Shown here: one piece after another, positions 27,929 through 37,113 of the stretch | How positions within the stretch are numbered: position 1 is the stretch's first letter | How the letters are laid out: every line of letters begins with the position of its first letter | Assembly (NCBI GenBank): GCA_014800895.1 | Contig: JAAVFG010000022.1 | Location: forward strand, 59,339-123,338 | Direction: 5' to 3' | DNA: 64,000 nucleotides | DNA from: Bacteroidales bacterium | Lineage (GTDB): Bacteria > Bacteroidota > Bacteroidia > Bacteroidales > Muribaculaceae | Notes under the pieces: generated by a model | Told to the model about the DNA's origin: nothing | The model's input: the letters and a program-made list of their open reading frames with translations, nothing else | Database searches by the model: none | Program-made: the position numbers and the translations under genes

Positions 27929-29641
27929 CTAATATCTCGGTAGAGAAAGCGAAATGTGATAGTAGTTGTTCTTCTCCTTTACATTATAGTCAAAATTAGA
28001 ACCGTATATAAGACTCAGTCTGCGGAGTGTATTGGTGAGTCCGAGTCCTTTATCTGCACGGTCATTGACACTTCTCTCAGGATTCACAGGGTTGGAACAT
28101 TTGAAAATTACATTATCACCGGTGATTGAGAAGAGGATTTCAATAGTCGGATATCTATTACTTTTACTGCTATATTTCACTGCATTCTCAACAAACGGGA
28201 TAAATATAAGGGAAGGGAGCTTGATATTATCCGTATCCCCCTCAACAGATAAATTAAATGTCAAATTCTCCTTTCTTGTCGCCTCCAATGAGAGGTAGGA
28301 CTTAATAAATTCTATAGTCTGGCTCAAAGAGGTGTATTCTCGTTCGGTTTCCTCAAACTGGTATTCAAGCAGGCTGTGAAGCTCCATGAGCATCCTGCGT
28401 GCCTCTTGCGGCTCTACTCCTACAAGAATATGAGCGTTGTTAAGCACGTTGAAAAGGAAATGAGGATTAATCTGTTTCTTAAGCCAGGCATATTCGAGAC
28501 GTTTGGAGGAGGCATTGAGAAGAGTAAGCCGACGTGTCTCAATCATCCAGTCTTTATAAAGCAGATATGCGGTGATACCTCCAATATAAAACAGTTGCAT
28601 CAGAATAGTTGCAATAGTTGCAATCAAAGTCAGGATTACAAACAGCACGTCATTATATGGATGCTGTATATACCCGATTACTCGCCCTATCAGAATGGGG
28701 AGTAATAACAGTGTGGCGAGAATAGCGGATTTAAGGATAAATCCCTTAATTCTTCTCCTCTTCTTGAAATTACGGTAGAAAATAAATATGACAATGCCGG
28801 CAATGATCTCAAAAATAGAGAGCATGACAAATGCGCCGAAGAGATATTTACTAAACTCAAAGCTATCAGGATAATGGAAAAATGCACTTGACGCAATCAT
28901 CACTAATGATAACTGAAAGAACATTACTCTTATCCATTTATACTTTTTTTCAGTTATAAATCGGTTGACAGGGTCATTTTCAATTTCTACTTTTCCGTTT
29001 TCTTCTCTATCGGCAGGGGGAGTTGGAAGATGATACAATTCCGAACGTAAACGATCTGTGATATCTCTCAAATCCTTTTCAGCTTCATGCGGGTAGGTTG
29101 CAGTTTTATCAGCAACGGATTTTATCCCGGCAAGTAATTGGGAGGGGTGTATCATTCTTTTGACCTCTGAGATATAATGCTCGATCTCTTTGGTCAGAAT
29201 GGCTTCCTTCTTGAGATCATTTTTCCAATAGAGAAATAATCGCCAGCCCCCTAATGCCAAAAGCATGAAGAAGAAAACTACTGAATTGAATAAAGCATTA
29301 AGAGAAAGAGAGGCGAGGTCAAGGGTGTGATCCTTAGGGATAATATTCCAATCCTCCCATATATAAAAAGTGATGAGTTGTTCAACCCAACATGTTACGT
29401 AAGCCATTCCGAACTCCCAGATAGCAAAACGTCCCGCTTTCCCTTTAAGAAGAAGGCGGGGAATTGTCACACGGGTAGTAAGCAGAATAAAAAAGAGGGA
29501 TAAAAGCAGGAATGGAATCATCAGGAAGAGAGACTGGACAGGTCCTCCTCCGGAAGAGTATTCCAATGTAGCAAGTATCGTGCCACTCTGCATTATCGAG
29601 AATGCGAGCCAGAGTAAAAATTCCAAAACTATATTATTCAC
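27929..29641 (-). CDS. LytS-like sensor histidine kinase with duplicated membrane/dimerisation architecture
   Basis: 570 residues starting at GTG 29641. It has four membrane helices (~1-140), a helical linker resembling a degenerate phosphoacceptor domain (~141-210, with RMIHPSQLLAGI), four more helices (~240-370), then the true His_kinase domain with QINPHFLFNVLNN (His394) and a GHKL ATPase domain with FVENAVKYSSK and GLGLTN. In the first helix block, Ser167 sits where His394 stands in the second. It is divergent from, and surely pairs with, the LytTR regulator at 29798. The signal is unknown. A -7 promoter box lies 4 bases before the GTG. Confidence 0.88.
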   Translation of the reverse strand: MNNIVLEFLLWLAFSIMQSGTILATLEYSSGGGPVQSLFLMIPFLLLSLFFILLTTRVTIPRLLLKGKAGRFAIWEFGMAYVTCWVEQLITFYIWEDWNIIPKDHTLDLASLSLNALFNSVVFFFMLLALGGWRLFLYWKNDLKKEAILTKEIEHYISEVKRMIHPSQLLAGIKSVADKTATYPHEAEKDLRDITDRLRSELYHLPTPPADREENGKVEIENDPVNRFITEKKYKWIRVMFFQLSLVMIASSAFFHYPDSFEFSKYLFGAFVMLSIFEIIAGIVIFIFYRNFKKRRRIKGFILKSAILATLLLLPILIGRVIGYIQHPYNDVLFVILTLIATIATILMQLFYIGGITAYLLYKDWMIETRRLTLLNASSKRLEYAWLKKQINPHFLFNVLNNAHILVGVEPQEARRMLMELHSLLEYQFEETEREYTSLSQTIEFIKSYLSLEATRKENLTFNLSVEGDTDNIKLPSLIFIPFVENAVKYSSKSNRYPTIEILFSITGDNVIFKCSNPVNPERSVNDRADKGLGLTNTLRRLSLIYGSNFDYNVKEKNNYYHISLSLPRY

Positions 29642-29645
29642 GATG

Positions 29646-29653
29646 CAAAATTA
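29646..29653 (-). promoter_or_regulatory. -7 promoter element of the LytS-like kinase gene
   Basis: On the minus strand TAATTTTG ends 4 bases before the GTG start, predicting a leaderless transcript unless translation starts at the internal ATG around 29593. Confidence 0.45.
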
Positions 29654-29750
29654 CCGCTTTTTTAGGTAATGACCTATTATTTTGTCGCAATAATGTTGTT
29701 GTTGGTCGCTTTTTGTCTTAATAAGTTTTGGATTATGATGTAAATGAGAG

Positions 29751-29758
29751 TATTTTTG
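29751..29758 (+). promoter_or_regulatory. -7 promoter element of the LytTR regulator gene
   Basis: TATTTTTG fits TAnnTTTG, 39 bases before the ATG at 29798. Confidence 0.5.
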
Positions 29759-29797
29759 TTAAAGAAGAAATAACCAAATACTCTTTAAGGAAAGTAG

Positions 29798-30520
29798 ATG
29801 GATTGTATAATTATAGAAGATGACAGAATAGCACGCCGAGGGCTGGCACTTCATGTGGGACAATATCCTTTTCTGAACCTTAAGGCGGAATTTGAATCTG
29901 CCGCAGAGGCGAGGGAATGGCTGAAAGGGAGACAAATAGACCTTGTGTTTTTAGATATAGAGTTACCGGAGGAAACGGGGATAGAGTTTGCTTCGGAATT
30001 AGGGGAGGACGCAATGGTGATATTCACTACTGCATTCTCTGATTATGCAGTAGATAGCTACGCACTTGATGCCGTCGATTATCTGTTGAAACCCTTTACG
30101 ACAGAAAGATTCAAACAGGCGATAGGAAAGGCGGTTAAAAGAAAACAGACCTTAGATATTTTAGGGCAGGCACACACGGGAAAGGAGAGTCTCGAAGAGG
30201 AGGATTCTATTGTCATTCGCGCCGATAGAAAAAATATACCTGTCCGACCTTCAGAAATTGTATATATTGAAGGTATAAAGGATTATGTGAGAATACACAC
30301 GGAGAATGAAAGGATTATAACAAGATCAACAATCAAAGGTCTTCTTTCCTTACTTCCCGACTCAAAATTCGGAAGGATACATAAGTCTTATATCATCAAC
30401 AGAGAAAAGATTAGTTCTTTTGATTCAACGAATGTTGACATGAAGGTTAACGATTCTGTTGTTACCCTACCTATAGGTGAGAAATATAGGGATGATTTCT
30501 TGAGTTACTGGAAAAATTAG
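29798..30520 (+). CDS. LytTR-family response regulator
   Basis: 240 residues. Receiver domain 1-120: acidic pair IIEDDR, phosphoacceptor Asp53 in LVFLDIELPEETG, Thr/Lys switch residues in FTTAFSDYAVD and DYLLKPF. LytTR DNA-binding domain ~140-238 with the typical IVYIEGIKDYVRIHT and FGRIHKSYIINREKI segments. It is divergently transcribed from the LytS-like kinase gene with 156 bases between them, and is expected to be phosphorylated by it. Targets are unknown; the nearby glycoside hydrolase and the LRR protein are possible but unproven. Confidence 0.93.
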   Translation: MDCIIIEDDRIARRGLALHVGQYPFLNLKAEFESAAEAREWLKGRQIDLVFLDIELPEETGIEFASELGEDAMVIFTTAFSDYAVDSYALDAVDYLLKPFTTERFKQAIGKAVKRKQTLDILGQAHTGKESLEEEDSIVIRADRKNIPVRPSEIVYIEGIKDYVRIHTENERIITRSTIKGLLSLLPDSKFGRIHKSYIINREKISSFDSTNVDMKVNDSVVTLPIGEKYRDDFLSYWKN

Positions 30521-30614
30521 AAAATTTTTTAGGAAGAAAAAAGGTGGTAGTCTATGTATATAGATAAAGGAGAATACACTTTTGATGAGTTTAATAAAAA
30601 AAATTGAAGAAATT

Positions 30615-30740
30615 GAAAATTTTTATGTTTTATAGCATTGTTTTTTAAAATTTTTTATTAACTTTGCAGTGAGTTTTTCATGGTATTAGATTTTAAGGTT
30701 AACGCAAGATTGGTTGTCGGGATGACAATCAATTTTTTTT
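30615..30740 (+). ncRNA. Repeat cassette copy B: promoter, ~70-nt RNA and intrinsic terminator
   Basis: Second copy of the block at 25250-25376, same orientation, 5.4 kb downstream. The -7 box TAACTTTG is at 30659-30666, and the terminator stem ends in eight T at 30733-30740. Here the downstream glycoside hydrolase gene has its own promoter box (30777-30784), which favours a free-standing small RNA, though attenuation cannot be excluded. Together with the next two entries this accounts for the 315-bp gap before the hydrolase. Confidence 0.65.
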
Positions 30741-30776
30741 ATGCCCTGTTTGAACTGTAAATCGTAAAAATTTTGG

Positions 30777-30784
30777 TATATTTG
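30777..30784 (+). promoter_or_regulatory. -7 promoter element of the glycoside hydrolase gene
   Basis: TATATTTG fits TAnnTTTG and predicts a transcript start around 30790, directly at the 12-bp tandem repeats. Confidence 0.55.
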
Positions 30785-30788
30785 CATT

Positions 30789-30824
30789 AAACATACTAAG
30801 AAACATACTAAGAAACATACTAAG
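30789..30824 (+). repeat. Three perfect 12-bp tandem repeats in the hydrolase leader
   Basis: AAACATACTAAG is repeated three times without change at 30789-30824, between the predicted transcript start and the ATG at 30836. The leader consists almost only of these repeats. Copy number could vary by slippage. Confidence 0.85.
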
Positions 30825-30835
30825 ATAGTTAACCT

Positions 30836-33022
30836 ATGTCTTATCATTTAAAATCATTTATGCTGGCAGGTCTGATGGGGCTGTCAGTTGCCGGAATTGC
30901 TACGGCAAAGGATGTCGTGGTGAAAACTCCGGCATACACATGGAAAGGGGACACGATTCTCCAAGGTCCTTTCAAGGCATTCGCTCCCTCCGAGTATGAA
31001 ATAGTGTCGGATTATTCCGCGCAGCCCGGTTATTATATGGGAATTGACAAAGTATGGAAACTGAAAAATGATATCAGTTCTTATCCAAAACTCACCACTT
31101 CCAACCGACTTCTCCAGGCAGTATACAATATGGGTCTTGACGAGATGGTCAATGCCGTTGAGCCGGACACGACTCTGCGCACCGGTAAAGAGTGGGCGGG
31201 AGTATGGACTCGTGATGTCAGCTATTCAATCCTTCTCTCCATGGCATACCTCCAGCCGGAAGCATCCCGTATATCCCTCATGAAGAAGGTAGATCCCCTC
31301 GGACGTATCATACAGGATACCGGTAGCGGAGGTGCATGGCCCGTATCCACAGACCGCGAGATATGGTGTGTCGCTGCGTGGGAGGTGTATAAAGTTACAG
31401 GCGATAAGAAATGGCTTGAGTATATCTATCCCATTATGAAGCGCTCTCTGGAGACTGATGAGAAATCATTCTACGGAACAGAGACCGGGCTCGTGAAAGG
31501 CGAGACCTCATTCATAGATTGGCGCGAACAGAGCCATCCCCGCTGGATGCAGTGTGCCGATATTTATAATACGGAAACTCTTTCCACTTCAGTGGTTCAT
31601 GCTCAGGCATGGAGAGTACTCAGTGAGGCTGCCGAATTATTGGGTCATAAAGCTGAGGCGAAGAAAGCTGCGGAGGTTGCCGATACTATTACAGCAGCTA
31701 TCAACGAATATCTATGGCTTAATGATAAGGGATACTACGGAATGTATCTCTACGGTCGTGACAATCTTATTTCTAATCCGCGCGTGGAGACTCTCGGAGA
31801 ATCTCTTGCCATCATGTGGGATGTTGCAAATCAGGAGAGAGCCAAAACCATAACGGAGAATAATCCTACCACTCCTTACGGTGTGGCTACATTCTATCCC
31901 CAGATTCCCGATATGCCCGCTTACCATAATAATTCGTTATGGCCCTGGGTCGGCGCTTGGTGGACGCTTGCTAATGCGAAGGCAGGAAATGAAGAGGGTG
32001 TGATGGAAGGTATAGGAGCAATAGTGCGTCCCGCAGCTCTTTTCGCAACAAATAAAGAGAATTTCAATCTTGATAACGGAGATATTGCTACAGAGTTGAA
32101 TTCAAGCAATATGCTGTGGTGTCTAAGCGGTAACATCGCTCTTACACATAAGATTCTTTTCGGTATAGATTATAAGGCTGACGGTCTTGCTTTCCATCCA
32201 TTTGTGCCTGAGGCGATGGGCGAGACACGCCGACTTGATAATTTCAAGTATCGCGACGCGGTATTGAATATCACCGTTTCCGGTTTTGGAGACAAAATAA
32301 AGTCATTTAAAGTCAACGGTAAAGAACAGGCTCCTTTCATCCTTGCTAAAAAGGCAAAAGGGGTGATGAATGTTGAGATAGAGATGGATAATACCCCCAT
32401 TGCTCCTCTGCAGGTAAATCATCAGGGGAATGCCAAGACTCCGATTACTCCGATTGCATGGCTTGAGGGTACTACTCTTTCATGGAACCCTATCGAGTAT
32501 ATCAACCATTATGTAATTGTGAAGGATGGTAAGCGAGTAGGAACTACAAACGCTACAACCTTTGATGCCTCAGCTCCCGGGGAGTATCAGGTGATCGGAG
32601 TGGCGGATTCCGGTATCGAGGGTTTTGCTTCTGAACCACGAAGCACACGCACTCAGGTGTTTATCCCTCTCAAAGGTGAGGATAATGACAAAGAGTCAGT
32701 AGTGGAGATTCCCATTAACGTCCCTGCAGGCGAATACTATGTGTCTTTGGAATATGCTAATGGAAATGGTCCGGTAAATACGGAGAATAAATGCGCCATT
32801 CGTACTATTTCCCTTGACGTTAACCGTTCAGGTTTGCTTGTTCTTCCCCAACGTGGCAAAGGAAACTGGGATGAGCATGGATGGACCAACTCTGTGAAAA
32901 TCTCAATTCCCGAAGGTGAACATTCACTACGAATAGATTACCGCCCGGAGAATGAGAACATGAACATCGCAGTCAATCATGCCAGGATTTATGGTGTACG
33001 TCTGGTGAAAGACAGTAAATGA
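30836..33022 (+). CDS. Secreted six-hairpin (alpha/alpha)6 glycoside hydrolase
   Basis: 728 residues with a signal peptide ending near GIATA. Residues ~80-450 have the look of an (alpha/alpha)6 barrel: EWAGVWTRDVSYSILL, GGAWPVSTDREIWCVAAWE, SFIDWREQSHPRWMQ, and NNSLWPWVGAWWTLA, with several acidic residues that could be catalytic. The C-terminal part has a fibronectin-III-like stretch (~530-600) and a beta-sandwich resembling a carbohydrate-binding module (~610-725). I cannot assign the GH family with certainty; debranching or alpha-glucosidase/mannosidase-type activity is plausible. It is preceded by the repeat cassette B and a repeat-rich leader. Confidence 0.7.
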   Translation: MSYHLKSFMLAGLMGLSVAGIATAKDVVVKTPAYTWKGDTILQGPFKAFAPSEYEIVSDYSAQPGYYMGIDKVWKLKNDISSYPKLTTSNRLLQAVYNMGLDEMVNAVEPDTTLRTGKEWAGVWTRDVSYSILLSMAYLQPEASRISLMKKVDPLGRIIQDTGSGGAWPVSTDREIWCVAAWEVYKVTGDKKWLEYIYPIMKRSLETDEKSFYGTETGLVKGETSFIDWREQSHPRWMQCADIYNTETLSTSVVHAQAWRVLSEAAELLGHKAEAKKAAEVADTITAAINEYLWLNDKGYYGMYLYGRDNLISNPRVETLGESLAIMWDVANQERAKTITENNPTTPYGVATFYPQIPDMPAYHNNSLWPWVGAWWTLANAKAGNEEGVMEGIGAIVRPAALFATNKENFNLDNGDIATELNSSNMLWCLSGNIALTHKILFGIDYKADGLAFHPFVPEAMGETRRLDNFKYRDAVLNITVSGFGDKIKSFKVNGKEQAPFILAKKAKGVMNVEIEMDNTPIAPLQVNHQGNAKTPITPIAWLEGTTLSWNPIEYINHYVIVKDGKRVGTTNATTFDASAPGEYQVIGVADSGIEGFASEPRSTRTQVFIPLKGEDNDKESVVEIPINVPAGEYYVSLEYANGNGPVNTENKCAIRTISLDVNRSGLLVLPQRGKGNWDEHGWTNSVKISIPEGEHSLRIDYRPENENMNIAVNHARIYGVRLVKDSK

Positions 33023-33043
33023 TTCAACCTGATAGTATAAAGT

Positions 33044-33085
33044 AAAACCGGGTCAAAATAGAATGTTCTATTTTGACCCGGTTTT
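33044..33085. terminator. Bidirectional terminator, 20-bp perfect stem
   Basis: AAAACCGGGTCAAAATAGAA (33044-33063) pairs exactly with 33066-33085 around TG, with A/T-runs on both sides. It separates the convergent hydrolase and lipoprotein genes. Confidence 0.9.
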
Positions 33086-33100
33086 ATTACAGAAATAGTT

Positions 33101-33883
33101 TTATTTCTTCTTGCCAACGATTTCTCCTAATTCTTCAGGTGTAAACTCAATCACAACCTTCTTACCTGAGGGATTGCCGACATATTCATACACAAAACCC
33201 TTGTTGAGTTTGGAAAGTATCTTCGCCTGCTGACGCATAGAGCGATCCTTCAGCATGCTCCTCATATTGCTTTTAAGCTCATCTTTGGATTCCTCCATAG
33301 TGATGATCTCATAAAGATTCTCATCTACCTCGCAGGTATAGACAAGATTATCACCGTTATCCTTCACATCCACAACTTTAAGACCACGCTCAATAGTAGT
33401 GGGGAGACGGTGCTGCTCCTGCTTTATGGAGTTCTGGAGAAGCATACGGTCAGAGTCTTCCTCGCTCATGGGGTTCTCATAGATAGCCTTCAGTTCCTCA
33501 GCGGGGATTACAATAGAGAAATCATCATTGCTACCCTTATTCTTATAAACTACCTTAAGAGAGGCATCGGCATCAACCATCATACCGAGAAGTTTATTCA
33601 GATCGCCCTTGGAGAGAGCAAGCTTCATGGATTCTTTTGCTATGGAAGCATCTTTTTTGATATCTTCCACATCCATAATCTGCTTGTTGACAGTGAAGAG
33701 AAACTCCACTTGTTTCTCCTTGGAATCATAGTCCATAGAGGTAAGTTTTCCTGCCATACCGAGGTTGATAGGACATACTTTCTTGCCGGATTCTATCTGC
33801 ATTTTAAGGGCAGAATCGTTGCTACATGCCGCGCAAGCTATTGCGACAATAGCAAACATGAATAATTTAAGACATTTAGTCAT
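33101..33883 (-). CDS. Putative lipoprotein of unknown function
   Basis: 260 residues. The N-terminus (LFMFAIVAIACAAC, then SND) is a lipoprotein signal with the lipidated Cys near residue 20. The rest is soluble, charged and rich in Lys/Glu/Asp, with a conserved-looking C-terminal segment (FVYEYVGNPSGKKVVIEFTPEEL). I do not recognise a domain. It is flanked by a strong terminator and a clear promoter, so it is a single-gene unit. Confidence 0.75.
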   Translation of the reverse strand: MTKCLKLFMFAIVAIACAACSNDSALKMQIESGKKVCPINLGMAGKLTSMDYDSKEKQVEFLFTVNKQIMDVEDIKKDASIAKESMKLALSKGDLNKLLGMMVDADASLKVVYKNKGSNDDFSIVIPAEELKAIYENPMSEEDSDRMLLQNSIKQEQHRLPTTIERGLKVVDVKDNGDNLVYTCEVDENLYEIITMEESKDELKSNMRSMLKDRSMRQQAKILSKLNKGFVYEYVGNPSGKKVVIEFTPEELGEIVGKKK

Positions 33884-33911
33884 AGTTAGTAAAATTTTGA
33901 AAAATTGATTG

Positions 33912-33919
33912 CAAATATA
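33912..33919 (-). promoter_or_regulatory. -7 promoter element of the lipoprotein gene
   Basis: On the minus strand TATATTTG fits TAnnTTTG, 28 bases before the ATG at 33883. Confidence 0.55.
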
Positions 33920-34017
33920 AGCAAAGGGGAGAAAAGAGAGACATTAAAAAAGACCAATCTCCCCAATTTATAGATAAATTTTAAAAACTAAAGGAATAGC
34001 TTATGAAAAATGTGTTA

Positions 34018-35397
34018 CTACCGTAATGCCTCCTGTTTCCTTACTATATGACGGAAAGTGAAGAATAGAAGAACAGCGGCAATACCTAATGCTATGCAAA
34101 AACTCCAGTAAATGCCAACATTCTCCACTTCAAAGATTTTTGCGAACCATAACATTACGCTTATTCCTATCACAAGATAACAGCTCACGGAAATATACAT
34201 CAAGGGTAAGACAAAAGATGTTCCCCTGATGGCATTGGCATATCCAAGCTGAACAGCATCCATATATTGATATACCACCATTGGCAGCAAGAGCCCGAGC
34301 GCGGAAGCAATAACCTCAGCATCCGGAGTGAAGGCGATAATTATATTCTTTCCTGCAAAGATAAAGAGAAGGGAGGTGAAAGTAGCAAGAAGCAATACAA
34401 CATGCAGACCGGCTGACGTGACTCGTTTTACGGCAATCCAATCTTTTCGTCCGGTGAAATTTGCCACCAAGATTGATATGGCAGTGGTAAAGCTCATATA
34501 TATCATGAAACCAAGTTGAGAAACGGTGGTGACCACCTGGAAAGCAGCTAACTGAATCTTCCCGTACCATCCGCACACAATCGCTCCGAAAGACCAAAGG
34601 AAACACTCTACACCGCTTTGAATCATAACAGGGTAGGAGGTTTTCCAAATCCTCATTCTTATCTCGCCGAGTTTCTCCTTCAAGGCGTACCCTTCGCGAT
34701 AGCGTCGATAATCATGACGATAAGCGAAATAAAGGATAATTCCGATCATGGCGACGCATCGGGCGAAGAGGGTGCTTAAACCTCCACCGATCAGCCCTAA
34801 GGCGGGCGCACCGAAATGTCCGAAAATCAATATGTAGTTTCCGATAATATTCAGGACGTTGGCAATCAATATAAACCACATGGGAGTCCGCGTATTGGTT
34901 ATGCCATTGAACATCTGCTGGAATGTATTGAAGAGAGCCATCGGCAGAAGAGTGCAGAGAATGATAAGATAGTAAGAGCGGATAAGAGGCATAATCTCCT
35001 CCGGTTGACCGAAAAGATCAAGAAAGAAATATAGTCCGCCCATAATTATAGTGAATGTGCATGAAAGGATAATATTCACCTGCAGCGCACCGCGGAGATT
35101 CTTGCCTACATTGGGATGTTCCCCTCTGCCGAAGAGAGCGCCTATGATAGGGGTCAGACCTGCTGCAAAGCCCATTTGCATCACCGTTACTATAACGAAG
35201 AGAGAATTTACAAACGCTGAGGCGGCAAGCTCGTTGGTGCCATAGTGCCCTACCATCATGGTATCTGCAAAATTCACCACAATAATTCCTACCTGGGTCA
35301 CTAAGATCGGAAGACCAAGTTGAAAAAGTCTCTTGTAATAATCCTTATAATCTTTCCATTTGGAAAGATGCCTCGTCAGTTTAGCTGTGGAATTCAT
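34018..35397 (-). CDS. MATE-family efflux transporter
   Basis: 459 residues with 12 predicted membrane helices in two homologous halves. The start of helix 1 (LFQLGLPILVTQVGIIVVNFADTMMVGHYG) and the repeated element GGLSTLFAR are typical of MATE exchangers, which export cationic drugs or metabolites against Na+ or H+. The substrate is unknown. It runs co-directionally with the RluA-type gene upstream on the minus strand, 58 bases apart. Confidence 0.9.
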   Translation of the reverse strand: MNSTAKLTRHLSKWKDYKDYYKRLFQLGLPILVTQVGIIVVNFADTMMVGHYGTNELAASAFVNSLFVIVTVMQMGFAAGLTPIIGALFGRGEHPNVGKNLRGALQVNIILSCTFTIIMGGLYFFLDLFGQPEEIMPLIRSYYLIILCTLLPMALFNTFQQMFNGITNTRTPMWFILIANVLNIIGNYILIFGHFGAPALGLIGGGLSTLFARCVAMIGIILYFAYRHDYRRYREGYALKEKLGEIRMRIWKTSYPVMIQSGVECFLWSFGAIVCGWYGKIQLAAFQVVTTVSQLGFMIYMSFTTAISILVANFTGRKDWIAVKRVTSAGLHVVLLLATFTSLLFIFAGKNIIIAFTPDAEVIASALGLLLPMVVYQYMDAVQLGYANAIRGTSFVLPLMYISVSCYLVIGISVMLWFAKIFEVENVGIYWSFCIALGIAAVLLFFTFRHIVRKQEALR

Positions 35398-35455
35398 ATA
35401 ATTTTATCTCGTTAGATCTCCTTAACTATAACGATTTTTATCCCGGTATATTGGA

Positions 35456-37072
35456 TTAGAAAGGGATGTCTGATTTAAAATGATAATGCTCTCCATCAAA
35501 AGGGGAGATGAAGGATAATTCTGAGGCATGGAGATGTAATCTGTCATCTAATGACCTCTTGCCATAAAGACGATCGCCAACTATCGGGAGAGAGAGTCCC
35601 AACGAAGAGGAGGAGTGGACTCTCAGTTGATGCGTGCGACCCGTGAGGGGGGAGAACTGAATACGACTACGGCTGCCATTCACTTCAAGAAATTCATACT
35701 CCGTAATAGACTCTTTCCCTTCTGTGAAATCAATCTTTTGTCTTGGGCGATCCAAAATGTCCGGAGCAAGAGGGAGGGAGATAACCCCGGAAGGAGCTAA
35801 TTTTATCTCTCTGTAATCTCCTTCGAGATCAGCGATATATCTTTTCCTTATCTTGCGGGTCGCAAATAGACGCTGGAGATTGGAAAAAGCATCTTCATCC
35901 AGAGCAACCACCACAAGTCCGGATGTATCTTGATCAAGTCGGTGCGCCACTTTAAGACCGGGATAGTCAGCCAATTCATTTCTTAACCATTCCTGAAGAG
36001 ATAATTGTCCCCCTTTTCCGGGGACTGATAGCATCCCGGATGGTTTTTCCACGATACAGAAGCGGTCAGACTTATAAATTATTATCGGAGTGAAAGATAT
36101 TGAAGAGGAATTATCCTCAGCAAGAGGAGGATCTATATTCATCCCTTCAAGCATCCATGTCAATATCGGCAGGCATTTCCCACGACAGGCAGGATAGAAA
36201 TTCCCTTGATGTCTTACTTCTCCCTTTTTTGATTCTCCATACCAGAACTCGCCAATTAGAAGGGGAGTCCAACCGTTTAGAAAAGCCTTATTAAGAAGCT
36301 TGGGAGCACAGCACTCGCCGGCGCCGGATGGGGGAACACCAAGCGGAGTGGATTGAAATATATCTTTGAGGGTTCTCTTCTGCCCTTTAAAGTTTAATAA
36401 TTCAAAATTAGTGAAGAGCCAATCTTGTAAAGCCTCGGATTCTCTTTTTCGTCGTGTCTTCATATTTGCAATCTCTTCTCGCAGGGAAGTAACCTTCCGG
36501 CTGAGAGGTTTTAACTCCTCAGCCATCCTCTTTTTAGCGCGTACAATTTCCGCTTTCTCAAACTGACTCTCCGCTATCAGACCTTTTAGCTCATCTTCAG
36601 TCAACCCGCCGGATAGTCGTTTTCTATCTCTCTCAGCTTTAGATTTCTTATATCTCTCCTTTAACTCAGAAAGTCTTTCTCTTAGTTTACGCTCTTTCCT
36701 TTCCAGATCTATTGAATAGGGAAGCAGAAAATCTTGTTCTATAGCTCTGATCTCTTCATTCGTTTGTGATATCTCGTGTTCCTTGGTTTTGAAATATCCC
36801 GTGGGGGAGAGATAATCAAAAACGGGCTCGGCAAAACCATCAAAATGAAAACCCATATTTCCGATCTGACCGGAAAAGGCGCGGAGAGTATGCTTGTTCC
36901 CTTCCTTGTCCAAGGCTATAAGTATACCAAGCATTTTTCCCTCTCTCATGCTTTGAAAAAGTTCCCTTTCAGAAGGTAGCTCACTCAATTCCAGTGAGTC
37001 TATGTAGGCTCTCAATGATTCGCCTTCATTAATTATTTCGGGGTCAGGGATATAGTCGAATGGATTATTCAT
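35456..37072 (-). CDS. RluA-type pseudouridine synthase with long N-terminal extension
   Basis: 538 residues, nearly twice the usual RluA length. The catalytic domain is at the C-terminus (~330-538), with the diagnostic VAHRLDQDTSGLVVVA near residue 377 whose Asp is the nucleophile, and LTGRTHQLRVH. The N-terminal ~330 residues hold an alpha/beta region, a long Arg/Lys/Glu coiled coil (~95-220) and a Cys-containing block: GECCAPKLL, then FYPACRGKCLPIL, four to five cysteines in all. The extension may contact a particular RNA or bind metal; this is inference. The enzyme converts uridine to pseudouridine in rRNA or tRNA. Confidence 0.85.
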   Translation of the reverse strand: MNNPFDYIPDPEIINEGESLRAYIDSLELSELPSERELFQSMREGKMLGILIALDKEGNKHTLRAFSGQIGNMGFHFDGFAEPVFDYLSPTGYFKTKEHEISQTNEEIRAIEQDFLLPYSIDLERKERKLRERLSELKERYKKSKAERDRKRLSGGLTEDELKGLIAESQFEKAEIVRAKKRMAEELKPLSRKVTSLREEIANMKTRRKRESEALQDWLFTNFELLNFKGQKRTLKDIFQSTPLGVPPSGAGECCAPKLLNKAFLNGWTPLLIGEFWYGESKKGEVRHQGNFYPACRGKCLPILTWMLEGMNIDPPLAEDNSSSISFTPIIIYKSDRFCIVEKPSGMLSVPGKGGQLSLQEWLRNELADYPGLKVAHRLDQDTSGLVVVALDEDAFSNLQRLFATRKIRKRYIADLEGDYREIKLAPSGVISLPLAPDILDRPRQKIDFTEGKESITEYEFLEVNGSRSRIQFSPLTGRTHQLRVHSSSSLGLSLPIVGDRLYGKRSLDDRLHLHASELSFISPFDGEHYHFKSDIPF

Positions 37073-37113
37073 AGGAGATTTCCGTGATCAATTATGCCGA
37101 CAAAGATAAATAA

